From assembly GCA_001770935.1 (NCBI GenBank), contig MESI01000061.1, positions 1 through 64,000 on the forward strand: DNA of 64,000 bases, in the 5' to 3' direction. Of the stretch, positions 25,956 through 33,343 are shown piece by piece. The stretch's first letter is position 1. Every line of letters begins with the position of its first letter. The stretch is from Burkholderiales bacterium RIFCSPLOWO2_12_FULL_61_40 (GTDB lineage Bacteria > Pseudomonadota > Gammaproteobacteria > Burkholderiales > Burkholderiaceae_C). Below the pieces are notes generated by a model, which was given only the letters and a program-made list of their open reading frames with translations, searched no databases and was not told the DNA's origin. A program made the position numbers and the translations under genes.

Positions 25956-27218
25956 ATGAGGTGCTTGCTAGGTTTTATTGGGTGTTGGGTCCTGTGGGCA
26001 GGTGCGCAAGCGGCGACGCTGCACATCAGACCCGGCGACTCCTTGCAACAGGCCATCAACACCGCCCATGCGGGGGATGTGCTGGAGATTGAGCGGGGCC
26101 TGTACACCGGCAACTTTCTGGTCAATAAGCCACTGACGCTGCGTGGTATCCAGCGCCCCACGCTGAGTGGCGGGTTTCACGGCGATACGGTTCGGGTGGT
26201 CTCGCCCGATGTGGTGCTGGAAGGGTTGATCGTGCGCGATTCCGGGGACAGCCTCAATGACCAGAATGCGGGTGTTTATATCTACCCAGGCGCACACCGT
26301 GCGGTGGTGCAGCACTGCGACCTCAGCTACAACCTGTTTGGCCTGTGGATCGAAAAAGCCAATGACGTGCGCGTGGAAGCCAACCTGATCACGGGAAAGC
26401 GCGAGTACAACTCCTCGCAGCGCGGCAACGGCGTGCAGCTCTACAACACCAAAGGTGCGCGCATCATCGGCAACAACATCAGCTTTGTGCGAGATGCCCT
26501 GTATGTGGATGTCTCGCACCACGCGATCTTTCGCGGTAACAAGCTGCACCACAGCCGTTACGGAACCCACTACATGAACTCCTACTACAACCTGTGGGAG
26601 GACAACGACAGCTACTACAACCGGGGCGGCCTGGCCTTGATGGAGGCACGCGACCAGGTGGTGCGCAACAACCGCACCTGGGGCAACTCCGACCACGGCA
26701 TCATGCTGCGCACCATGCAGGACTCGGTCATTGAAAACAACACCATTGCCGGCAATAACCGCGGCCTGTTCATCTACGACGTGGAATACGTGAAAATCCG
26801 GAACAACCTTGTAGTGGATAACCATGTGGGCGTACATCTGTCGGCAGGGTCCACGCGCAACGAAGTGGAAGGCAACGATTTCATTTCCAACCGCGAGCAG
26901 GTGCGCTACGTGGGTGCGCGTGATGAATCCTGGGGTGCAAAAAGCGGCAACCATTGGAGCAATTACCTGGGCTGGGACCGCGATGGCAATGGTATGGGGG
27001 ACGTGCCCTACGAGGCCAATGACATGGTGGACCGCCTGAGTTGGCGCTACCCCGGCATCAAGCTGCTGTTGGCCAGCCCCGCGGTGCAGGCACTGCGCTT
27101 GGTGGCCCAACAATTCCCGGTGCTGCGTGTGCCCAGTGTGGTGGATCCCAAGCCGCGCATGCAGCCCAACAACAAGCAATGGAGCCAGTGGCGTGACAAG
27201 CACTATCCCGGTCAGTAA
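25956..27218 (+). CDS. nosD: NosD, periplasmic copper-site assembly protein
   Basis: 420 aa; signal peptide (about 1-19) and a right-handed beta-helix of repeated short blocks (RGNKLHHSRYGTHYMNSYYN, VRNNRTWGNSDHGIMLR, IENNTIAGNNRGLFIYD), the NosD/PbH1 pattern. With NosF and NosY it forms the ABC-type machine that assembles the CuZ cluster of NosZ. It starts 7 bases after nosR; the nosF GTG lies inside its 3' end. Confidence 0.96.
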   Translation: MRCLLGFIGCWVLWAGAQAATLHIRPGDSLQQAINTAHAGDVLEIERGLYTGNFLVNKPLTLRGIQRPTLSGGFHGDTVRVVSPDVVLEGLIVRDSGDSLNDQNAGVYIYPGAHRAVVQHCDLSYNLFGLWIEKANDVRVEANLITGKREYNSSQRGNGVQLYNTKGARIIGNNISFVRDALYVDVSHHAIFRGNKLHHSRYGTHYMNSYYNLWEDNDSYYNRGGLALMEARDQVVRNNRTWGNSDHGIMLRTMQDSVIENNTIAGNNRGLFIYDVEYVKIRNNLVVDNHVGVHLSAGSTRNEVEGNDFISNREQVRYVGARDESWGAKSGNHWSNYLGWDRDGNGMGDVPYEANDMVDRLSWRYPGIKLLLASPAVQALRLVAQQFPVLRVPSVVDPKPRMQPNNKQWSQWRDKHYPGQ

Positions 27219-28140
27219 ATCGGCGGCCTCGCCAGGCCTTGCCATCCAAGCCAGTGGTGTCCGCAAGCATTATGGAGGGTTGCACGCTGTAGATGGGGTG
27301 GACCTGAGCGTGCAGTGCGGCGAGATTTTTGGCCTGATCGGCCACAACGGTGCAGGCAAGAGCACGCTCTTCAAAATGATGCTGGGGTTGATTGAACCCA
27401 GCGCGGGCGAAATTCTGGTCAATGGCGCATCAGTACGGGGACGGGATTTCCGGGCAGCACGCCGCCACATCGGCTACTTACCCGAGAACGTGGTGCTCTA
27501 TGACAATCTGAGCGGCCTGGAAACCCTGCGATTTTTCGCCAAACTCAAAGGTGCCCCCGTTGAGCAATGCGCACCGGCGCTGAAACGCGTCGGCTTGGCC
27601 CAGGCGGCAGCGCGGCCGCTTCGAGAATACTCCAAGGGTATGCGCCAGCGCCTGGGCTTTGCCCAGGCCCTGCTGGGGACGCCGCGGGTACTGTTCCTGG
27701 ATGAACCAACCAACGGCCTGGATCCACAAGCCATCCGCGATTTTTACGCCACCCTGCGCGAGCTGTGCAACGATGGGGTCACCATCGTTATCACCTCGCA
27801 CATCCTGGCCGAATTGCAAGAGCGGGTAGACCGCCTGGCCATCATGTCAGAGGGGAAGATTCAGGCCTTGGGCAGTGTGCAGGAATTGCGCGACCAAATG
27901 CACATGCCGCTCAATATCGCGCTGCGCCTGGCACCCGACGATATCGCCCCGGTACGCCGCCTGCTGGAGCAGCTGGCCGGCGTGAACACAACAACCACCG
28001 CCGAAGGAGTTCGGTTGAGTTGCCCACGCGCAACCAAGATGGTGGTTTTGAGCATGGTCTCTGAACTGGGGGTCAGGTTGCTGGACTTGGATATCCAGGA
28101 ACCTTCGCTGGAAGACGTATTTTTTGGATTTTCGGACTAA
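27193..28140 (+). CDS. nosF: NosF, ABC ATPase for NosZ maturation
   Basis: 315 aa from a GTG at 27193 with GGAG at 27181-27184; the start lies inside nosD (26-base overlap). Walker A GHNGAGKST at about 50-58, signature YSKGMRQRL, Walker B VLFLDEPTNGLDP, and H-loop TSHIL. Drives NosY/NosD during CuZ assembly. The longer frame back to 27127 is fully inside nosD and not supported by a ribosome-binding site. Confidence 0.94.
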   Translation: MTSTIPVSKSAASPGLAIQASGVRKHYGGLHAVDGVDLSVQCGEIFGLIGHNGAGKSTLFKMMLGLIEPSAGEILVNGASVRGRDFRAARRHIGYLPENVVLYDNLSGLETLRFFAKLKGAPVEQCAPALKRVGLAQAAARPLREYSKGMRQRLGFAQALLGTPRVLFLDEPTNGLDPQAIRDFYATLRELCNDGVTIVITSHILAELQERVDRLAIMSEGKIQALGSVQELRDQMHMPLNIALRLAPDDIAPVRRLLEQLAGVNTTTTAEGVRLSCPRATKMVVLSMVSELGVRLLDLDIQEPSLEDVFFGFSD

Positions 28141-28149
28141 GGTGAAACA

Positions 28150-28965
28150 ATGGAATGGACCCAAATCCTGACGCTGGCAACAAAAGAATTCCGTGACCGT
28201 TTGCGCAACCGGTGGGTGCTGGCCGTGGCCTTGGTATTTACCGTTTTTTCTCTGGTGATCACCTATTTTGGTGGTGCCCAACAGGGTCAGCTGGGCTTGC
28301 GTTCCATCGAGTTCACCATCGCCAGCCTGGTCAGTCTGGTGATTTACCTGATCCCTCTGATTGCCCTGTTGTTAGGTTTTGATGCGGTGGTGGGAGAACG
28401 CGAACGCGGTTCACTGGATTTGCTTCTGGCGCTGCCCATTACCCGGCTGGAACTGCTGCTGGGCAAATACCTGGGGCTGGCTGCCGCCCTCACGCTGTCC
28501 ACCCTGGCGGGTTTTGGCTTGGTGGCCGTGCTGTTGTTTCGGCAATTCAGCTGGCCGGGGCTGTACCACTACCTGGGCTTCATGGTGAGCTCGGTGTTAC
28601 TGGGGCTGGCGTTTTTGAGTCTGGCAGTACTGATGTCGGTGATCGCACGGGAACGCACCCGCGCATCGGGCCTGGCCATTGCCCTGTGGTTCTTCTTTGT
28701 GCTGGTATTTGACCTGCTGTTGCTGGGGGGACTGGTTGCCACGGGCGGAAGTTACGGGGGAGACGCTTTTGCCTACCTGCTGCTGCTGAACCCGGCCGAT
28801 GTGTTTCGTATCCTCAATGTGTTCTCGCTGGACGATGTGCGCACCCTGTACGGGCTGGCCAGCATCGTGCCAGCGGCTCTGGCCAAGCCCTGGCTGATGG
28901 GCTCAGTCATGTTGGGATGGATTGTTGTGCCATTGGCACTAGCCCGTTGGAGATTTCGCGCATGA
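28150..28965 (+). CDS. nosY: NosY, ABC membrane subunit
   Basis: 271 aa ABC-2 type permease with six membrane segments (WVLAVALVFTVFSLVITYFG, LVSLVIYLIPLIALLLGF, and others) and the cytoplasmic GERERGSLDLLLALPITR motif after the second segment. Partner of NosF and NosD. Starts 9 bases after nosF; its stop overlaps the nosL ATG (ATGA). Confidence 0.95.
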   Translation: MEWTQILTLATKEFRDRLRNRWVLAVALVFTVFSLVITYFGGAQQGQLGLRSIEFTIASLVSLVIYLIPLIALLLGFDAVVGERERGSLDLLLALPITRLELLLGKYLGLAAALTLSTLAGFGLVAVLLFRQFSWPGLYHYLGFMVSSVLLGLAFLSLAVLMSVIARERTRASGLAIALWFFFVLVFDLLLLGGLVATGGSYGGDAFAYLLLLNPADVFRILNVFSLDDVRTLYGLASIVPAALAKPWLMGSVMLGWIVVPLALARWRFRA

Positions 28966-29483
28966 ACAAAACCTACCCTTCCTATTTTCTTGCCGCTTTG
29001 CTGAGCGTCGCGCTGCTGGGGTGTAACCAGTCCAACACGGCCCAAGCACTGGCACCCGTAGAAATTGACGCCCACACCACCTGCGATCTGGACGGCATGC
29101 AACTGGCCGATTACCCTGGACCCAAAGCGCAAATCCGCTATGCCGGGCAGGACGCGCCCGTGTTCTTTTGTGACACAGTGGAAATGTTCCATACCCTGCT
29201 GGCGCCTGAACAGGTCAGGGCCATTGAGACAGTCTACGTGCAGGACATGGGCAAGGCCGACTGGGACCAGCCGCGCGGCAACTGGATGGACGCCAAGACA
29301 GGCATTTACGTGCTGGGCAGCAAGCGTCACGGTTCCATGGGACCCACGATCGCGGCCTTCTCACGGGAGGCCGATGCCCAGAACTTCATCCAACAATGGG
29401 GCGGCAAGCTCCTGCGCTATGGCGAAGTCAAGCTTTCCATGGTGGACCTCAGCGGCGGCGCATTACATGACACCCCGATGTAG
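28962..29483 (+). CDS. nosL: NosL, copper chaperone lipoprotein
   Basis: 173 aa; lipoprotein signal with LLGC (Cys21), then the NosL domain that delivers Cu(I) for NosZ. The metal-binding motif here is CDLDGM, followed by LADYPGPKAQI; also VFFCDTVEMFHTLL and KTGIYVLGSKRHGSMGP. ATG 28962 overlaps nosY (ATGA). The single-cysteine CX3GM form differs from the CX2CGM of the next gene. Confidence 0.93.
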   Translation: MNKTYPSYFLAALLSVALLGCNQSNTAQALAPVEIDAHTTCDLDGMQLADYPGPKAQIRYAGQDAPVFFCDTVEMFHTLLAPEQVRAIETVYVQDMGKADWDQPRGNWMDAKTGIYVLGSKRHGSMGPTIAAFSREADAQNFIQQWGGKLLRYGEVKLSMVDLSGGALHDTPM

Positions 29484-29491
29484 CTGAGTTC

Positions 29492-30121
29492 GTGCGCCTG
29501 CCCATCTTTAGCCGCCTGCGTTGGTTGTTCTTGGCCAGTCTTGTCGCTGCCGTGGCACTGTGGCTGGCCTACGGGCGCATGCCAGCCCATGGCGTGCCGC
29601 CTGCGGCTGAACTGGACGATTTTTGTGTGGTGGCACCGCCGACCCCTTATGACCCCAAGTCCGGACGCGATCCGCTTGTGCCACGCCCCGTACCTGCCGA
29701 TGCCCGTTGCCCGGTGTGCGGCATGTTTCCGGCGCGTTCGCCCGAATGGGCGGCGCAGGTCATTTTCTCCAATGGGGATGCGCAGTTTTTCGATTCACCG
29801 CTCACCCTGTTCATCTACCTTCAAGACGTTGGCCGCTACAGCATTGGACGCCAGGCCAACGAGATTGCCGCAAGCTATGTGAATGATGCCGACAGAGCTG
29901 GCTGGATTCGCACGACAGATGCGTTCTACGTGCATGGCTCCAACGCCCTGGGGCCCATGCGGCTTGGCAATTTACCTGCTTTTTCCAGCGCTGCAGGCGC
30001 CCTACGCTTTGCGCGCGTACGCGGCGGAGCGGTACTTCGCGCCTCCGAAATCAAGCCACCCTTGCTGCACACGCTGATGGTTCCACGACGCCACGCCCAT
30101 ACCGAGCAGGCGCGCGAATAG
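29492..30121 (+). CDS. Second NosL-family protein, membrane anchored
   Basis: 209 aa from GTG 29492, 8 bases after nosL. A single N-terminal membrane segment (about 11-27) without a lipobox cysteine, a Pro-rich stretch, then a NosL-like domain with CPVCGM (Cys73, Cys76, Met78), VIFSNGDAQFFDSPLTLFIYL and DAFYVHGSNALGPMRLG, which parallel the NosL blocks. It probably handles copper for NosZ as an anchored paralogue, an inference from the domain and position. Confidence 0.8.
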   Translation: MRLPIFSRLRWLFLASLVAAVALWLAYGRMPAHGVPPAAELDDFCVVAPPTPYDPKSGRDPLVPRPVPADARCPVCGMFPARSPEWAAQVIFSNGDAQFFDSPLTLFIYLQDVGRYSIGRQANEIAASYVNDADRAGWIRTTDAFYVHGSNALGPMRLGNLPAFSSAAGALRFARVRGGAVLRASEIKPPLLHTLMVPRRHAHTEQARE

Positions 30122-30131
30122 TCTGACTGCG

Positions 30132-30536
30132 TCAACTCAGCATCACAGTCTGGCCCTGCCGGTCAAAGGGAATAAACGTTCCCAGTGTTCCAGCCTTAAT
30201 CGCCTCGACCATTTGCTGCAAGGGTTTTTCAGCAGCCTCACTGCTGGGTGCAACCCCACCGCTACCGGACATTGCCGCAGCAAAAACGATGCTCCATTCT
30301 TGGCCAAATTGACTGGACTCTCGCACCAAACCTGCGAAGCTGGACACTTCTTCGGGGGTTTTGTCGACACACATAAGTGGAACAAGTGCACCGCCCTGCC
30401 CGGCCTGAAAACGCTCACGCTGGGCTGCCGTGCTGTCAGCGGGAAGCTCTGCTCCTGCAAATACAAAGAGCAATCGCTGTGGTTCTTCTTGCTGTTTTGC
30501 TGCCATCAGCAAATCATCGAAACTGGAAATAGTCAT
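30132..30536 (-). CDS. Conserved small protein of unknown function
   Basis: 134 aa, no signal or membrane segment, acidic. Visible blocks are EEPQRLLFVFAGAELP, GGALVPLMCVDKTPEEV, FGQEWSIVFAAAMSG and TFIPFDRQGQTVMLS. I recall close relatives in Comamonadaceae often named ribonucleotide reductase subunit alpha, which the sequence does not support: it is far too short and lacks reductase motifs. ATG 30536 chosen; an in-frame TTG at 30563 overlaps the stop of the upstream GGDEF gene, so coupling is possible. Convergent with the NosL-like gene. Confidence 0.7.
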   Translation of the reverse strand: MTISSFDDLLMAAKQQEEPQRLLFVFAGAELPADSTAAQRERFQAGQGGALVPLMCVDKTPEEVSSFAGLVRESSQFGQEWSIVFAAAMSGSGGVAPSSEAAEKPLQQMVEAIKAGTLGTFIPFDRQGQTVMLS

Positions 30537-30559
30537 GGTTGGATTTCTATCAAAAAAAC

Positions 30560-31600
30560 TCAAAAAAGGTCAACATCCATCGCTTCAGAGGCCTGCTCCA
30601 CCAGTTCGCCTGCCAGCACCAGTTCCTGGTAACTGCACACCTGGTTTCGGCCATGCTCTTTTGCATAATAAACAGCCTTGTCGGCGCGACCAAATGCACC
30701 GCCCGGCGTATCGTTTTCCTTCAACACAGAAAAACCGATACTGATGGTGATGTTTCCTACTTGGGGGAAAACATGCCCTTGCACACTGCTACGCAAGCGC
30801 TCCAAAGCGTTTTTTGCATCCCCCGCGTTATCGCAACGCATCAAAATAACAAACTCTTCCCCGCCAAAACGGTACAACTGGTCATGAAACCGGAAATTAT
30901 TCCGCATGAGACGCGCCATCAACAACAACACCTCATCGCCAATCAGGTGACCAAAGTTGTCATTAACCCGCTTGAAGTGGTCAATATCAAGCATGGCCAG
31001 CCAATAGCTGCCGTTCGGCCCCGCCATGCGACGCTCTGGATGCGCCTCATCAGCCACAAAGGTATCTTGCTCTGCCGTAGCCTTAAAAAAGGCACCATCA
31101 AAGGTCTTGCGGTTGAGCAATTCCGTCAGTGCATCCTTTTCTCCATAATCCAAAAGGCCATGAAGGTTTTGATAGGTTAGGACTATGCCCGCTATGACCG
31201 CTTCTGTCTGCGCCGAAACAGCCAGTTTTGATTCAATTTCCAATACAGCCCATACACCCTGACCACCACCAATGGGAAATATCGTTGTATGGGGACCAAT
31301 CCCCACATGAACGACCTTGCCGCGTTCATAGGCCTCTTGTCGCCCAGGAAAATCAACCAGCTTGGGAAGTGCATCCCAATTGGTCCAAGCTGCGTCACGC
31401 AAAGGCTGTGTATGCTGCGCATCCAGGCGCGCCCGCGTCAAGCAGCGCCGGTCTTCACCGTCACCCACGACGCGCACAAGCCAAGTGGAATCAACGCTGT
31501 CTGAAGCGCAATCCGCAACCAGGCGGATAAACGCAAAATCCAGTTCATCGCGGTCACGCAGACCACTCATACGAGCCAGACCATCGACAAGCTTTTTCAT
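30560..31600 (-). CDS. GGDEF diguanylate cyclase with N-terminal GAF-like sensor
   Basis: 346 aa, soluble. The N-terminal half (1-155) looks like a GAF-type sensory region. The C-terminal GGDEF domain runs from about 165 (LTELLNRKTFDG) through LDIDHFKRVNDNFGH to the active site RFGGEEF, and ends ADKAVYYAKEHGRNQV. The intact GGEEF motif predicts c-di-GMP synthesis. Located between the nos region and nnrS; any link to denitrification is unproven. Confidence 0.88.
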   Translation of the reverse strand: MKKLVDGLARMSGLRDRDELDFAFIRLVADCASDSVDSTWLVRVVGDGEDRRCLTRARLDAQHTQPLRDAAWTNWDALPKLVDFPGRQEAYERGKVVHVGIGPHTTIFPIGGGQGVWAVLEIESKLAVSAQTEAVIAGIVLTYQNLHGLLDYGEKDALTELLNRKTFDGAFFKATAEQDTFVADEAHPERRMAGPNGSYWLAMLDIDHFKRVNDNFGHLIGDEVLLLMARLMRNNFRFHDQLYRFGGEEFVILMRCDNAGDAKNALERLRSSVQGHVFPQVGNITISIGFSVLKENDTPGGAFGRADKAVYYAKEHGRNQVCSYQELVLAGELVEQASEAMDVDLF

Positions 31601-31750
31601 CGTTGCAGTTTACCCGCAGTAAGCCCCAAAATTCAACCCGTCACCAATCACTGCCATTGACAGGCTCACTGTACGAGGCATGGTCCTGAAAGAGGTTGGA
31701 AGACAATCATCGGTGAAGTTACTTCGCGATCAACCGGTTAACCTAGCGTC

Positions 31751-33064
31751 ATGGCACTCAAACCCCTGAACCCACAACCCAACAAAGGCAGCTTAAAAAC
31801 TGCCCCCCCCCGCCCACCGGCAGACACCACATGGCGACCCAAGTGGCTCTTGGCAGCCCCCCACCGTTTGGCTTTTTTTGCAGGTGCCTTGATGCTGAGC
31901 CTGAGCGCCGTTTGGTGGTGCACCATGTTGTTTGCACGCCAGCTGGGTGTGGTTATTCCGTGGATGCTGGCTCCCGCTACCGCACATGCCCTGTTGATGA
32001 CCCTGGGATTCATGCCGCTATTTTTTGCCGGATTCCTGTTCACAGCCGGCCCCAAATGGCTGGCCATGCCCGCAGTTTCTGCCAACAAATTGCTGCGCTA
32101 TGTAACGACCACACTGATCGGCTGGCCAGTCTGCATGCTGGGTTTTCATGTTTCGGCAAGTATGGTTTGCCTGGGCATGGTTCTGGTCGCACTGGCCTGG
32201 TCTTCGATAACCCTTCAATTTGCAGGCCTTTGGTACAAAAGCCAAGCCGAAGACAAAGTCCACGCCACCGTAGTTGTTGTGGCCAGCATGGTCGGCGCAA
32301 TTGCCATGTGGGTTGCCGTGGGCGGCTTGGCACTGGGTCAGGAAATCCTGGTGCGTACGGCAACCCAGGGGGCTCTTTGGATATTTGTGGCCACTGTCTT
32401 CGCTGCGGTGTCCCATCGCATGATTCCTTTTTTCAGTGCCAGCGCCATGCCCGTCCTGGACGCCTGGCGACCGCTCTGGCTGCTGTGGTGCATGGTGGGG
32501 GTGCTCTGGTTCGAAGGTGTCATGGCCTGCCTGGAATTGTGGTTACAACCGGTCTCCCCAGGCTTACGCTGGCTACAAATCACCATCGAAACACCCACAG
32601 CCATCCTGATGCTGTGGCTGGCCGTGCGGTGGGGTTTGGTCCAAAGCCTCAAGATACGCCTGTTGGCCATGCTGCATGGAGGTTTCCTTTGGCTGGGCAT
32701 TGCGCTGGCGCTGCAGGCGGTCTCGCATGCCATGATGGCTTGGAGCCAAAACCAGATGTCTTTGGGTCTCGCCCCCTTGCACGCCATGACCATGGGTTAC
32801 CTCGGCGCAACCCTGTTCGCCATGGCGTCTCGCGTCAGCAGCGGCCACAGCGGACGGCCCGTTGCCGCGGACAACGCAGCTTGGGGTCTGTACTGGATAC
32901 TCCAGCTGGCGGTGTTCCTGCGGGTGTTGTCCACCCTGTGGACAGACGCTTATGCCATCCTCCTGCTCACGGCGATTGCCGCGTGGACGGTAGCTGGCTG
33001 CGGCTGGGCGTGGCGTTATGGGAGCTGGTTTGGCCGACCTCGGCTGGACGGCCGCGAAGGCTGA
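31751..33064 (+). CDS. nnrS: NnrS family heme/copper membrane protein
   Basis: 437 aa with about twelve membrane segments. Family hallmarks: PHRLAFFAGA near the N-terminus, HALLMTLGFMPLFFAGFLFTA, SHRMIPFFSA, and HAMTMGYLGATLFAMASRVSSGHSGRP near the C-terminus. NnrS proteins help cells resist nitric oxide by a mechanism that is only partly known. Its placement beside nir and nos genes fits. No FNR core was found in the 150 bases upstream. Confidence 0.92.
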   Translation: MALKPLNPQPNKGSLKTAPPRPPADTTWRPKWLLAAPHRLAFFAGALMLSLSAVWWCTMLFARQLGVVIPWMLAPATAHALLMTLGFMPLFFAGFLFTAGPKWLAMPAVSANKLLRYVTTTLIGWPVCMLGFHVSASMVCLGMVLVALAWSSITLQFAGLWYKSQAEDKVHATVVVVASMVGAIAMWVAVGGLALGQEILVRTATQGALWIFVATVFAAVSHRMIPFFSASAMPVLDAWRPLWLLWCMVGVLWFEGVMACLELWLQPVSPGLRWLQITIETPTAILMLWLAVRWGLVQSLKIRLLAMLHGGFLWLGIALALQAVSHAMMAWSQNQMSLGLAPLHAMTMGYLGATLFAMASRVSSGHSGRPVAADNAAWGLYWILQLAVFLRVLSTLWTDAYAILLLTAIAAWTVAGCGWAWRYGSWFGRPRLDGREG

Positions 33065-33343
33065 TCACTCGCCCACAGAAAGCGGGTCGCTGCACTACAA
33101 TTGGGCCCGTACCCCCCGCCCATCGGTTACCCAGCCAGCAGCCCGCCCTTGCGGCGCTGCCTGCGGTGACTTGCATAGCCGGAACCACTCTTACCCGATT
33201 CACCGCATTTGGCTTACTCCAAGCCAGCACTTCCCGTTGATAGGAAAACCCTATTCTCAACTTATCAGAAGTTTGTGAAGATCAATGGGTAAGACGAGTT
33301 CTTGGTTCTACGATGCGCTTCACATTTCAAACAATTCATAGCC
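33065..33343. other. Intergenic region upstream of nrdJ
   Basis: 279 bases with no supported frame. A small hairpin ATAGG-AAAAC-CCTAT (about 33240-33254) lies in it. I looked for a cobalamin riboswitch and for an NrdR box, and recognised neither. Confidence 0.3.

Noticed and set aside
25968-27266. Minus-strand open frame (432 codons) opposite nosD
   Set aside because: Shadow frame; composition extremely rich in His and Val as expected from the reverse of Asn/Asp-rich NosD repeats.
30132-30536. Ribonucleotide reductase alpha subunit
   Set aside because: 134 residues with none of the reductase active-site or allosteric motifs; the true reductase is nrdJ at 33344-36250.
33065-33343. Cobalamin riboswitch upstream of B12-dependent nrdJ
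   Set aside because: No B12-box-like core or matching helices could be recognised; a covariance-model scan would settle it.
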